Assembly (NCBI RefSeq): GCF_003966265.1
Contig: NZ_RXNV01000009.1
Span: 97,175 to 161,174 of the forward strand
Length of the DNA stretch: 64,000 nt
Source: Shewanella atlantica
GTDB lineage: Bacteria; Pseudomonadota; Gammaproteobacteria; Enterobacterales; Shewanellaceae
Direction of reading: 5' to 3'
The notes below the pieces were generated by a model that saw nothing but the letters and a program-made list of their open reading frames with translations, did no database searches and was not told where the DNA came from. The position numbers were made by a program, and so were the translations under genes. Below, piece by piece: positions 51,309 through 60,391 of this stretch (position 1 is the stretch's first letter; each line of letters opens with the position of its first letter).

Positions 51309-53006
51309 TCAGGCTATCCGGCGTTTATCTTTGCTGCGCTTGTTCTGGTACATACGTTTATCGGCGAGAGCGAGACATTCTGATTGATTGTTACTTTCCC
51401 GGGCGTGGGCAACACCATAGCTGATGCCGGACTGGGGCCATTTAGACTGCAGTGCATTTTGACATTGAGTCATCATCCGCTCAATTTCCTCTGTCGCTGA
51501 CGCCATATCGGCAAGCTCCATATCGGCAGACAGTGGGATATTGAGCAACCAAACAAATTCATCCCCGCCGGTGCGAAACACTTCACCTTTACTATCGAGA
51601 GTGTTGGCCATGGTTTTAGCGCCATAGCACAGTAAGGCATCCCCCTGATCATGACCGAGTTTATCGTTAACCTGCTTAATCCCGTCGAAATCAATAAAAG
51701 TAATAATGTAATTGCCATCGACTTGGGCCAGCGCTTCGCTCAGGGCATAGCGGTTACCTATGTGAGTAAGGGGATCGATTCGGGCCAGGTAATAGGCGCG
51801 GGAGTAGTCTTGTTTTTTTTGCTGTAACCAGGCAGCTAGGGAGAGCAGTATGCAGAAGCAATCGCCGGCTAAGGCTAACAGGACGATGAGCTCCGCATGC
51901 TGTTGCCCCGTGAATACATCACTATGAGACAAGATATAGTAGAGCATGGATAGACCATACAATAGGTTACCCAGTAGATAGTACTTAGCCCGAAAATCAC
52001 TATAAATCAACATTTTCCAGCCTGTAACAATGGCAAGCGGCACCCAGATCAGAGCGATGATATGGGAGATCGTAAATGAGATAGAAAAGCTCAGCAGTGG
52101 CATGGTTAAGCCAAAAATCAGACAGACGATGGACACTCCATTGAATAGCTTTGCCAGACGTTTATGCAGAGAGTCAAAGTTAAATAATAGTTTGGTAAAC
52201 TGGCTGGCTGCGGCGATGGCAAAAGGAAATATTACGACACCGAGATAGGTGGTATTGATGCTCTCGATGTTAAACACATCATCGATTAAGCCCGAGGCCG
52301 CCGCCCAGCCTAAACCGTGTAGCCCAATGTAAGCCGAACAGGCAAGAGTGACGGCTAAGCGCGTTTTAACGTACAGGGTTAAGGCGATGGCAGCCAACGT
52401 TAGCATTACAGCGATTGAAAAGAGTGTCACCGAGTTGGTGATAAATTGCTTATGGTAAAAACTCGCGCTGTTAATTATCTCGACCGATAGCGGCAGCGCG
52501 TAATGCTCGGCTTTAATGTAAAGCCAAAGGAAGCCACTTTCTTGCTGACTCAGAGGCAGTTCAAAAGCCTGAGTGTGCATTAATTTTGGGCTGCTAATGT
52601 CGCCATGCTGTGAAAAGTTAATCACGCGGGTATTTACATATTGTTCTGATTGCCAGAAGCCGAGCCCCTGGTCAATAAAATTGGCATTGATTCTGACAAA
52701 CCAGCTTGCTGCTCCCGCCATCTGGTTATTCAGTTTTAACCGTGCGACATAGGCACCAGAGTGATTAACGATTGAGGTTTCGACGGGGCTCGATGATCGA
52801 TATAGGTGTTGAAGCGCTTCCAGCGATGCCGGAGGCGAGTCTGGCTCGGCGTCAATTTTGCGCCAACTGTCGATGTCTTGAATGACGATATCTGTAGTTT
52901 CTGTGAGTTGCCTCCCCTCCAATGCAAAGCTTGGAAAAGAGGGAAAAAACGTCGCCATCCAGAGCAACAATAATGCCGATACGCACTTAACTGCCATGTT
53001 ATCCAT
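51309..53006 (-). CDS. 7TMR-DISM-type diguanylate cyclase
   Basis: This 565-residue protein has a signal-like first helix, a 7TMR-DISM extracellular domain at about 30-175, seven membrane helices at about 185-390, and a GGDEF domain at about 405-560. DPLTHIGNRYALSEAL starts it; the catalytic loop is FRTGGDEFVWLLNI, intact. The extracellular domain would sense a periplasmic ligand, perhaps a carbohydrate, by family inference. Start at 53006 has no strong site; ATG three codons later is possible. Confidence 0.88.
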   Translation of the reverse strand: MDNMAVKCVSALLLLWMATFFPSFPSFALEGRQLTETTDIVIQDIDSWRKIDAEPDSPPASLEALQHLYRSSSPVETSIVNHSGAYVARLKLNNQMAGAASWFVRINANFIDQGLGFWQSEQYVNTRVINFSQHGDISSPKLMHTQAFELPLSQQESGFLWLYIKAEHYALPLSVEIINSASFYHKQFITNSVTLFSIAVMLTLAAIALTLYVKTRLAVTLACSAYIGLHGLGWAAASGLIDDVFNIESINTTYLGVVIFPFAIAAASQFTKLLFNFDSLHKRLAKLFNGVSIVCLIFGLTMPLLSFSISFTISHIIALIWVPLAIVTGWKMLIYSDFRAKYYLLGNLLYGLSMLYYILSHSDVFTGQQHAELIVLLALAGDCFCILLSLAAWLQQKKQDYSRAYYLARIDPLTHIGNRYALSEALAQVDGNYIITFIDFDGIKQVNDKLGHDQGDALLCYGAKTMANTLDSKGEVFRTGGDEFVWLLNIPLSADMELADMASATEEIERMMTQCQNALQSKWPQSGISYGVAHARESNNQSECLALADKRMYQNKRSKDKRRIA

Positions 53007-53419
53007 TTGTTGCCGTTAACTATGTAGCAAGCCTAACATAGTCAACTCTCCTAGAGGTAGGTAATGCATTAAAGAAAAGTGAACCAAGAATCGTTAATCC
53101 TTACTCGTCAGAGTATAGATGATGTTCAAAACAAACACGGTTAATCTTATAGGCCCTCTTATTGCTCTTTGATGGGGGATTAAATAGAGAGAGAGTCCAA
53201 ATTAACAGGGCGGGCAAAGTTGAATCCTGATGCTCGCCTGAATCTCATTCACAGGTAAACTTCCTGCAAGCCAGTGATGCATAAAGAGAGAAAACAAGGA
53301 GAACAGATCGAGTTAATATGTCGGTTTCGTGCTCGATAATTTCACAGTACATGCCATAATTGCTTGTAGTAGCTGCTTTTTCTCCGGCCTAACAACCCTG
53401 GCCCTTGGCAGAGGTGATG
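53007..53419. other. Intergenic region without recognised features
   Basis: A 413-base divergent gap between the cyclase and the ATPase gene. No supported ORF, palindrome or consensus site. Confidence 0.4.
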
Positions 53420-54043
53420 ATGAAAAAACAATTAAAAGTAGTGGTAACCGGTGGCCCCGGTGGTGGCAAGACCACGGCGCTCGACCTTTTTCGCCGCGAG
53501 CTCGGCGATACGGTTGCTATCGTTCCCGAATCGGCAACCCTGCTCTTTTCCGGTGGTATCCCGAGATCCTCTGATGAACAGGTGATCAAGAATGTTCAAA
53601 AGACCATCTTTTCTCTGCAGCAAAATGTAGAAAACATCCAGGAGAAACAATATCCCGACAGGCTACTTATCTGTGACAGAGGCACATTAGATGGTCTGGC
53701 CTACTGGCCCGGAACGGAAGATGAGTTTTTTGAAGAGGTAGACTCTACCATTGAAAAAGAGCTGAGTCGTTATGACGCCGTCATCTTCTTCGAATCTGCC
53801 GCTGCCAGCGGACGTGACATTCAAAGTAATAACCCCATCAGAAACGAGTCTTCGAAGCAGGCAGCTGCGTTGGACAAGAAGCTACAGAATATATGGTCGC
53901 GACACCCCTCTTACTACTTCGTTGGCAATTCAGAATCCTTCGTAAAAAAGATTATGTTCGGGATCATGACCATAGAAAATGTGATCAACAGACACAACGG
54001 AGGGTACGTGGGACCAAGCTTTGTGCCCACTTTGTCTAAGTAG
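53420..54043 (+). CDS. AAA-type ATPase (AAA_28-like)
   Basis: This 207-residue protein has a Walker A TGGPGGGKTTALDLF at about residues 10-24, and DRLLICDRGTLDGLAYWPG for Walker B and nearby signature. FESAAASGRDIQSNNPIRNESSKQA follows, then HPSYYFVGNSESFVKKI. This is the small stand-alone nucleotide-binding family AAA_28, related to deoxynucleoside kinase-like P-loop proteins. The substrate is unknown. AGAGG lies upstream; of two adjacent ATGs the second at 53420 has better spacing. Confidence 0.8.
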   Translation: MKKQLKVVVTGGPGGGKTTALDLFRRELGDTVAIVPESATLLFSGGIPRSSDEQVIKNVQKTIFSLQQNVENIQEKQYPDRLLICDRGTLDGLAYWPGTEDEFFEEVDSTIEKELSRYDAVIFFESAAASGRDIQSNNPIRNESSKQAAALDKKLQNIWSRHPSYYFVGNSESFVKKIMFGIMTIENVINRHNGGYVGPSFVPTLSK

Positions 54044-54373
54044 CTCTTCCTAAGCGCTCTTTCCTGCTGCTCTGCCCACTTTAAGCATCAAGACTATTGC
54101 ATGGCCGTTGCCGTAGAAGATAGTCGTTGGTAATAACAGTGCTAGTGTCAGCCTCAAGAATAAGCTTAATACTGAGTCACGTTAATTTTTCAGCGCCAGA
54201 GAACTTGAAACCATCGTTTTCGATAACGGCGAAGAACCAATTCGAGTTAGCCTCGGATCATATAAGAAAAAGTTTATTCAGCCCTACTTACTAAACCTTG
54301 CTCCCCATACGTTTCTTCATAAACGAACAACTGCTTCCCCTATAAAAAATCTGGCGGGTTTGCCTATGGATAT

Positions 54374-54387
54374 TTGATCTACATCAA
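54374..54387. promoter_or_regulatory. FNR/EtrA-type box
   Basis: TTGATCTACATCAA fits the FNR consensus exactly, 164 bases before the unknown exported coiled-coil gene. The rest of 54044-54550 has no ORF I support; a TATAAGGAA string repeats just before the gene. Confidence 0.6.
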
Positions 54388-54550
54388 GGATTCCCCCCCA
54401 ACCCGCTTGAAGATAACTTGAGTCCATCTAGGCTTGAATATGACCAAGGTGAGACGACTAAAAAAGTAACTCCTCAGTCACAGCTTTCCATAACCCAAGC
54501 TGTCGTTTACCTATAAGGAATAGCTTCTTTAACTATAAGGAAAATATACG

Positions 54551-55888
54551 ATGAGCTTTTTTCAAACTAACCATGAACCATGGACACTAAATTCGATGCT
54601 CTCCCGATTGCCACGGCAACTGTTGGTAATTAGCCTTCTTTCGGTCTGCTACCTATTCGCCAATACGGGCCAGGCCCGAGCAGCTGGCAGTGGAGATTGT
54701 GGGCAAGTAGCCAACGCAGTAGGAGAAACTGAAACTTCCATTTCATCTTGTATGGGGGAACTACTCGAGTCCCAGGAAAATATGATAGAAGCGGTGGAGG
54801 GGGCGCTCCATCAGACGCGTGCACTGAACTTATCCCCTTTCGGTATGCAAAAGAGTGTCATGAACGATGATCTTGGCGACAAAATACAATTCCTTCGTGA
54901 CGAACATAAACGAGCAAAAGAAGCGAACGACGCGGTGGAAAGTAATGACTATGATGAAATGTTAACCAAGGCCGACCAAGAAAAAGGTAAGAAGTGCAAA
55001 ACCTCAGATATGCCTTTCTATGAGTCTCTGGCGGAAGATAATTATATTCTGATGGGATATTCCAGCTTTGAGAGTGGAAATGGGAAAAATAAATTAGGTA
55101 ACGGTAAATGTGACTTTTTCTCGGCGATAAAAGATGACGGCACCGACGTCTGGATAAATGAAAGAGCAGAAAATATGTGTCAGGAAATCTGTGCTGACAA
55201 AATTAATACCAATGGCTCAGGAAAATCCAGAAAAGAGGAAAGAAAGCAGAGAGTCGTTGGTCGATTGACCGATGGAATATATACAGCCAAAAGGGCAACT
55301 GACACCATTAACGACGTTACGAGGAACCTGACCATACTAGAGAGGCAGTTAATCCCTCTAAACGCTAGCATGTCCACCAAAGATATTTGTGAGTCGGACT
55401 TCGATGTCGCAGCCCTGCTTGAAATTATCGCAACAGGTGTCTCCATCGCAAACAGTGCAGTCTCTTTCACGACCGCCGCATTGGAAACAGCAGAAAATAA
55501 TGTCAAGCCCGCAGCTAATCAGACTGTTGCAGGTTTTAATGCTGGCTCCGCTGTTATTCCATTTGCTCTAGTAGCGGGTATCTCCAAGATGGTTGGAGAA
55601 GTCGTCGGGGCCGTCGAGAAAGGGCTCGTTATCGCTGCACAAATTGTATCGGCATCTGCAGACGATACTACCCAACAATGCTTGAAAAGCGTAAGAGATA
55701 ATGGTGTAGATGTAAAAGCTGATGTGACGAAACTAAAGGCAGATACAGCGTTACTGAAAAATAACGCTGCAAATAACAGCGCTGCTCTGGCACAAGTTCA
55801 GCTGGAAATGGAACAACTCAAGCAGTTATTAGAGCAAAACCAACAACTGCTATTAACCCCCCAAGGCAAGCGTGAGGGCTTCAATTAG
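54551..55888 (+). CDS. Exported protein with C-terminal coiled coil, unknown function
   Basis: This 445-residue protein has a long N-region then a signal peptide (LLVISLLSVCYLFANTGQARA), so it is exported or anchored. The middle is polar with six or more cysteines (GDCGQVANA, SSCMGELL, KKCKTSD, KCDFFS, NMCQEICAD). A hydrophobic stretch (AGFNAGSAVIPFALVAGISKMVGEVVGAVEKGLVIAAQIV) lies at about 325-370, and the C-terminus is a strong coiled coil (DVTKLKADTALLKNNAANNSAALAQVQLEMEQLKQLLEQNQQLLLT). I do not recognise the family. AAGGAAAAT precedes the ATG. An FNR box upstream suggests expression without oxygen. Confidence 0.65.
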   Translation: MSFFQTNHEPWTLNSMLSRLPRQLLVISLLSVCYLFANTGQARAAGSGDCGQVANAVGETETSISSCMGELLESQENMIEAVEGALHQTRALNLSPFGMQKSVMNDDLGDKIQFLRDEHKRAKEANDAVESNDYDEMLTKADQEKGKKCKTSDMPFYESLAEDNYILMGYSSFESGNGKNKLGNGKCDFFSAIKDDGTDVWINERAENMCQEICADKINTNGSGKSRKEERKQRVVGRLTDGIYTAKRATDTINDVTRNLTILERQLIPLNASMSTKDICESDFDVAALLEIIATGVSIANSAVSFTTAALETAENNVKPAANQTVAGFNAGSAVIPFALVAGISKMVGEVVGAVEKGLVIAAQIVSASADDTTQQCLKSVRDNGVDVKADVTKLKADTALLKNNAANNSAALAQVQLEMEQLKQLLEQNQQLLLTPQGKREGFN

Positions 55889-55953
55889 ATTGACGTAAAG
55901 GCTGATAATAGACTCAGACAAATATTGCTTTACCGTCATCATGTGGGCACCGA

Positions 55954-55983
55954 AACGCCTCCTAAGGGGGGCGTTTAATTTTT
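55954..55983 (+). terminator. Terminator after the coiled-coil gene
   Basis: AAACGCC / GGCGTTT stem with an inner CCT/AGG pairing, followed by AATTTTT, 65 bases after the stop. Confidence 0.75.
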
Positions 55984-56003
55984 AGACCTTTAATTGAAAA
56001 ACA

Positions 56004-56585
56004 CTAAGCACAAATATCCTCGAAGAGTTGGTCAGCTAACTCTTGCAGGGTTTCGGCCTTTGGCTGGGTGTGTGCAAAGGTTCTTAAACCATAAATCCCC
56101 ATGGCTAGAAAGCGTGCCAGATGTTGACTGTCACGTTTAGCGCTGAGCTCACCACTGACTTGGGCCTGCGCAAAAACATCGGCGAGTCCCTGCTGCCAGC
56201 TGGCTAAATTATCCGTAATAGTTTTTTGCACCTCATCATCTTGTTGAGCCATCTCGTTGAGCGCTTTAGTGAGCAGGCAGGCCTTCGCCGCTTCACCACT
56301 GATGCACTCCTGAACTGTGTTATCCAGATAGGCTTTCAGCTCGACTAATACCGGTCTTTTACCTGCGAAAAAACTCTGAAACTCGGCACTACTATCATGC
56401 TTATACAGCTCTAAGGCCGCTAACAGAAGACCACGTTTATTACTGAATGCGCAGTAGATAGAGCCCGGGTGTATACCTGTGGCTTTAGTCAGATCTTGCA
56501 TACTCGTCTTAGCGTAACCTTTCTCCATAAAGGCGGCTATGGCGGATCTCAGTACTTTATCTCTATCAAATTCAGCGTTGCGCAT
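56004..56585 (-). CDS. TetR/AcrR-family regulator, NemR-like
   Basis: A 193-residue protein with HTH at residues 8-55 (KVLRSAIAAFMEKGYAKTSMQDLTKATGIHPGSIYCAFSNKRGLLLAAL) and a C-terminal TetR_C_6-like domain (CISGEAAKACLLTKALNEMAQQDDEV). Cysteines at about 94 and 103 are close to NemR Cys106, which senses reactive electrophiles in E. coli. It is divergent from an Old Yellow Enzyme gene with three palindromic operators between, the same logic as nemR-nemA, so electrophile-responsive repression is likely. Confidence 0.87.
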   Translation of the reverse strand: MRNAEFDRDKVLRSAIAAFMEKGYAKTSMQDLTKATGIHPGSIYCAFSNKRGLLLAALELYKHDSSAEFQSFFAGKRPVLVELKAYLDNTVQECISGEAAKACLLTKALNEMAQQDDEVQKTITDNLASWQQGLADVFAQAQVSGELSAKRDSQHLARFLAMGIYGLRTFAHTQPKAETLQELADQLFEDICA

Positions 56586-56631
56586 GCGGGCTTTGACTCA
56601 CTAATCGTCTATATCCTGATTGTACTTAAGT

Positions 56632-56698
56632 TTGAATGTTTGTTCAAAATAATACTTGAATGAACATTCAAATAAGATTATCTTGAATGGACATTCAA
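56632..56698. promoter_or_regulatory. Three palindromic TetR-type operators
   Basis: TTGAATGTTTGTTCAA (56632-56647), TTGAATGAACATTCAA (56656-56671) and TTGAATGGACATTCAA (56683-56698). Start spacings are 24 and 27 bp. The first is a near-perfect and the other two essentially perfect TTGAATG palindromes. Confidence 0.85.
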
Positions 56699-56713
56699 GA
56701 AAAAGAGACCGCT

Positions 56714-57766
56714 ATGACTGAGAACCTATTTCAACCTTTTGCGCTCAACGAGACTATCACCCTACAAAACCGTATCCTGATGGCACCGCTGACTCGTTGT
56801 ATGGCAGATGATGAATTAGTACCGACTCAGGCTATGGCTGAATATTATGGTCGCCGCGCCGAAGCTGGACTTATCATCTCTGAAGCTGTGCTTGTTCGTT
56901 CCGACGGTCAGGGCTACCCCAATACCCCCGGTCTGTTTACCCCGGCTCAAGTAGATGGCTGGCGTGTGGTGACCGATACAGTGCATAAAGCCGGTGGCAA
57001 AATATTCGCCCAGTTATGGCATACCGGCCGAGTAGCCCACCCTCATTTCTTTGAAAAATCTGGTTCAACTCAGGTAATTGCCCCCTCCGCCGTTGGCCTG
57101 GAGGGAAGTCTGCCCAGAATGCGAGAATTGAGCTATCAGGTTCCTAAAGCTGTAAGCCATAATGAGATAGTGCAATTAGTCGCCGATTACACACAAGCTG
57201 CGGCGAACGCGATAGATGCCGGCTTCGACGGTGTCGAGATCCACGGAGCTAATGGTTATCTTATCGATCAGTTCCTGCATCACGACAGCAATCGTCGCAC
57301 CGATGAATATGGTCAAACAGCCGAAAATATGGCCCGCTTTCCCTTGGCTGTTGTGGATGCGATCTCTGCCCGCATTGGCAATGACAGAACAGGGCTAAGG
57401 GTTTCACCGGGAGCCTATGTCAACATGGCCGGAGACAAACGAGACCGCGCCGTGTTTGATTACTTCCTCACTGAGCTGGATAAACGTGATTTAGCCTTTT
57501 TACATATAGGTATTTTCGATGATGCCATGGAGTTTGATTATCTGGGTGGCAGCGCATCGAGTTACGTACGTAGCGTTTATAGTAAAACCTTGGTTGGCGT
57601 TGGCAGCTACAGCGCAGAAGCGGGTAGCGCCGCCATAGCCGAAGATAAATTTGATCTGTTAGCGATCGGTAGACCTTTTATCGCTAATCCCGATTATGTC
57701 GCCCGAGTTCGTGAAGGGAGTGAATTGGTTGAATATTCAGATGAGATGCTAACCAGCCTAGTGTAA
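56714..57766 (+). CDS. Alkene reductase (Old Yellow Enzyme family, NemA-like)
   Basis: A 350-residue FMN enzyme. LFQPFALNETITLQNRILMAPLTRCMAD is the N-terminal FMN-binding strand, HTGRVAHPHF the conserved region, and VEIHGANGYLIDQFLHHDSNRRTDEYG the substrate-binding HxxN motif. LLAIGRPFIANPDYV binds the FMN phosphate. It reduces activated C=C bonds and electrophiles with NADPH in the cytoplasm. Start ATG at 56714 has AAGAGA upstream; the longer frame from 56687 would overlap the third operator. A NemR-like repressor is divergent. Confidence 0.93.
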   Translation: MTENLFQPFALNETITLQNRILMAPLTRCMADDELVPTQAMAEYYGRRAEAGLIISEAVLVRSDGQGYPNTPGLFTPAQVDGWRVVTDTVHKAGGKIFAQLWHTGRVAHPHFFEKSGSTQVIAPSAVGLEGSLPRMRELSYQVPKAVSHNEIVQLVADYTQAAANAIDAGFDGVEIHGANGYLIDQFLHHDSNRRTDEYGQTAENMARFPLAVVDAISARIGNDRTGLRVSPGAYVNMAGDKRDRAVFDYFLTELDKRDLAFLHIGIFDDAMEFDYLGGSASSYVRSVYSKTLVGVGSYSAEAGSAAIAEDKFDLLAIGRPFIANPDYVARVREGSELVEYSDEMLTSLV

Positions 57767-57870
57767 AAACTAGTTTAAAGAGATAAGTGTGAGGAGTTTG
57801 CTTCAATAAATTTAGTGTGAAAAGTTTTTAAAAATCATCAATCCTGTGTCTTATTTTTGTCTTGAGGCAG

Positions 57871-57906
57871 AAGAGGTTAACCTAAATGGCTAACCTCTTT
57901 TTTTTT
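57871..57906 (+). terminator. Terminator after alkene reductase gene
   Basis: AAGAGGTTA / TAACCTCTT with an 11-base loop, then a run of T. Confidence 0.85.
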
Positions 57907-57938
57907 GCCTAAGTGATGTACCCTTTAGTCATCGGTTA

Positions 57939-59267
57939 TTACTTTCGACCGGCTATCGCTTTTGCCATCGCGGCATCGGCAATCTCTTCGAGCTTGGCCA
58001 GATCAATATCCTTATGGGATTCACAGATAAACCAAGGCTCGCGAGAATCTGGTTCCAGCATGATGCCGCTCTTAATCAGGTTATGGGCAAACTCGGTATA
58101 CAGGTCGCTGTCGGTCTTCTTCCAGTCACGATAGTTATGCGGTACCTGGCTGCCAAAATGAATACCGAACATGGCATCGGGGCCGGCGAACCTGTGCTCG
58201 ATACCGTGTTTGGTAAATACCCGTGATAACACCCGTTGAATATCGACGCCGGCTTTGTTGATGGTGTCGTAGGCATTGGTTTCATTCAAAATTGTCAGCG
58301 TCGCTTTGGCGGCACTTAGGGCAATCATGTTGGCGGTATAGGTGCCGCCATGGGTAACGCCATTTTTCCCAAAGCTGATCACGTCCATCACCTCCTTGCG
58401 ACCACCGAAGGCGGCGACCGGATAACCATTGCCCATAGCCTTAGCGTATGTGGTGAGATCGGCATGGATGCCATAGAGCTCCTGTGCGCCACCTTTAGCG
58501 ACACGGAAACCCGTTTTAACTTCATCCATAATCAAGAGGGTACCATTGGCATCACAGATATCACGCAATTTCTGCATGTATTCCTGGGTCGATGCGATGC
58601 TGCCGCAGTTGCCTAATATCGGCTCAATGACGATGGCTGCGATATCATCGCCGACACGAGCAAAGACTTCATCGATGGCTGCGAAGTCATTGAGAGGCAC
58701 AGTTTCCAGGTGCTCGCGACTCGCCTCTGGAATACCGCCACCAAAAGCAGCGATCTTTGGCGCCGCTTCGGTTTCGCTATCCCAGTTATCGACGTCTGAT
58801 TTCCACATCATCTCATCGTAAAGGCCATGAAAACCGCCTTCAACCACCACAATCTTGTTACGGCCGGTAAAACCACGAGCGGTGCGTACCGCGCCAATCA
58901 CAGCTTCTGTCCCCGAGTTGGCAAATCTCACCTTCTCAATATTCGGACACATCTGCTTTATGAGTTCGACCACCTGAGAATCTAGATCGGTTGAGAAGCC
59001 GGAGATAGTGCCACGTTCGGTAATAGCTGCCACAACCTGTTGATCGATTCGAGAATCGCGATAGCCCAAGATGATAGGCCCGTAAGCGAGGCGGAAATCG
59101 ATAAACTGCTGGTCGTCTGCATCGGTAATGGTGCAGCCCAGGCTGCTTTTAACGAATACTGTGTTCTCTTCACCCCAGTAACGGTAACTATCAGCCACAC
59201 CCAGAGGCATGTTGTTGTGGGCCTGTTTTAACAGTGCATTGGTGGCGGGTTTATTAGCATTGCTCAT
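57939..59267 (-). CDS. Class III PLP aminotransferase (GSAM-like)
   Basis: A 442-residue class III aminotransferase. The N-terminal LGVADSYRYWGEENTVFVKSSLGCTITDADDQQFIDFRLAYGPIILGY and VRFANSGTEAVIGAVRTARGFTGRNKIV resemble glutamate-1-semialdehyde mutase. IMDEVKTGFRV and TTYAKAMGNGYPVAAFGG supply the cofactor aspartate and the Schiff-base lysine. HemL itself is usually about 427 residues and more similar across species; this is a paralogue of unknown substrate, perhaps an amino-sugar or amino-acid aminotransferase. GAAG precedes the ATG at 59267; ATGs at 59282 and 59285 are alternatives. Confidence 0.85.
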   Translation of the reverse strand: MSNANKPATNALLKQAHNNMPLGVADSYRYWGEENTVFVKSSLGCTITDADDQQFIDFRLAYGPIILGYRDSRIDQQVVAAITERGTISGFSTDLDSQVVELIKQMCPNIEKVRFANSGTEAVIGAVRTARGFTGRNKIVVVEGGFHGLYDEMMWKSDVDNWDSETEAAPKIAAFGGGIPEASREHLETVPLNDFAAIDEVFARVGDDIAAIVIEPILGNCGSIASTQEYMQKLRDICDANGTLLIMDEVKTGFRVAKGGAQELYGIHADLTTYAKAMGNGYPVAAFGGRKEVMDVISFGKNGVTHGGTYTANMIALSAAKATLTILNETNAYDTINKAGVDIQRVLSRVFTKHGIEHRFAGPDAMFGIHFGSQVPHNYRDWKKTDSDLYTEFAHNLIKSGIMLEPDSREPWFICESHKDIDLAKLEEIADAAMAKAIAGRK

Positions 59268-59436
59268 CGTGTCTGTCTTCATCATAAAAAGTCTGGCACG
59301 TATGATACAGATCACAGTAAGGCTTTACTATATTAGTCCGGCATATCTAAAGAAGAACAATGAATATGGATGGTGCCCTTCTACTTTGAACATGGGGAGA
59401 TGCAGACAATGGACTCACAGTAATCACCTCCCTCTT

Positions 59437-59856
59437 TTACCAAGAGTCGACATGGAATCGTGCCGCTCTGGCTTCAGCCATGGTGCAATCGGTAATGTGC
59501 ATCAACTCACTCAAGGTGATATTGGGGTTATCGTTAATCAAACGCGCAAGCTTTGCCTCTAAAGGTTCCAGCTTGTCGGTATGATCGAGCAAAGCGGTTT
59601 CAATTTTCTGGATAAGGTAACGAAACTCAGCAGCACCTTCCTTCTGCAATTGAGCCGCTTTCAACTGCCTCTGTTTCAACTGTTCAGCAAACGATTGGAT
59701 CTTGGTAGCTTCACCGGATAGCCCCCAATTCCTGGAGCGACGCACACGCTTAAGCCCGCAGTGATACTGCTTGGCCACGTCTTGGGCCTGTTTGACAGCT
59801 TCCCTTCCTATTCGATGAATAAGAGAGGGAAGTGAGATGGTGATGTCTTCAATCAT
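59437..59856 (-). CDS. Ribosome-recycling-factor-like family protein
   Basis: A 139-residue helical, basic protein: ITISLPSLIHRIGREAVKQAQDVAKQYHCGLKRVRRSRNWGLSGEATKIQSFAEQL and a C-terminal LEPLEAKLARLINDNPNITLSELMHITDCTMAEARAARFHVD. I recall this Shewanella/Vibrio group being named ribosome recycling factor family from weak similarity; true function is unknown. The conserved region RRSRNW suggests RNA binding. It has no partner gene here. Confidence 0.7.
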   Translation of the reverse strand: MIEDITISLPSLIHRIGREAVKQAQDVAKQYHCGLKRVRRSRNWGLSGEATKIQSFAEQLKQRQLKAAQLQKEGAAEFRYLIQKIETALLDHTDKLEPLEAKLARLINDNPNITLSELMHITDCTMAEARAARFHVDSW

Positions 59857-60355
59857 GGCTTCATTTATAACCCTTGAAATTTCACTCTGGGTATTTAATC
59901 AAAAAAGTAACGAGAACAAATACCTACAACACAACGTTTTTACATAAATATGTGGTAGAGATATTGAACTCCACGCTTAATTTAAGTTAAAGTGTGCAGT
60001 TAGGGAAACGAAAGCAAGACTCTACTCTATTTTAAGGGAAAGTAGAACTTGGCCTTTCAGGGATGAAGATAAACACGTAGCCATTTATAAGAGTACTATC
60101 TCCATAGATAGCTATGCATGCAGTTGATTAACAATAAGCTTCCTCCATAAATTCGCAAGAATGCCTCCCAAAAACCACCTCAGTAATTAGATTTAGCAAT
60201 GGGTATTTTAGTTATTATCCTTGTAGCTCAAATTTCATTTTTGGGTCCTTTAGTGTAGATAACAGGTTTAAGGAAAAGCATCATTAATCAAGTGTAGACA
60301 CTGAAGTAGTCACATGTATAATCCGCAAGATTATTGTACAGATTTTCAAAGTAGA
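59857..60355. other. AT-rich intergenic region
   Basis: About 500 bases that are A/T-rich relative to neighbours, with no ORF that I can support. It probably holds the promoter of the CsgG-like cluster near its end. Confidence 0.4.
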
Positions 60356-60373
60356 TTAAGCATTAATGCTTAA
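60356..60373. promoter_or_regulatory. 18-bp perfect palindrome upstream of CsgG-like cluster
   Basis: TTAAGCATTAATGCTTAA is a perfect palindrome ending 18 bases before the ATG at 60392. It may be an operator. Confidence 0.55.
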
Positions 60374-60391
60374 AAATAAAAAGAGAGCAAA

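Noticed and set aside
53329..53574. 81-codon frame over the start of the ATPase gene
   Set aside because: It shadows the AAA_28 gene in another frame; the Walker A motif is in the frame of 53420.
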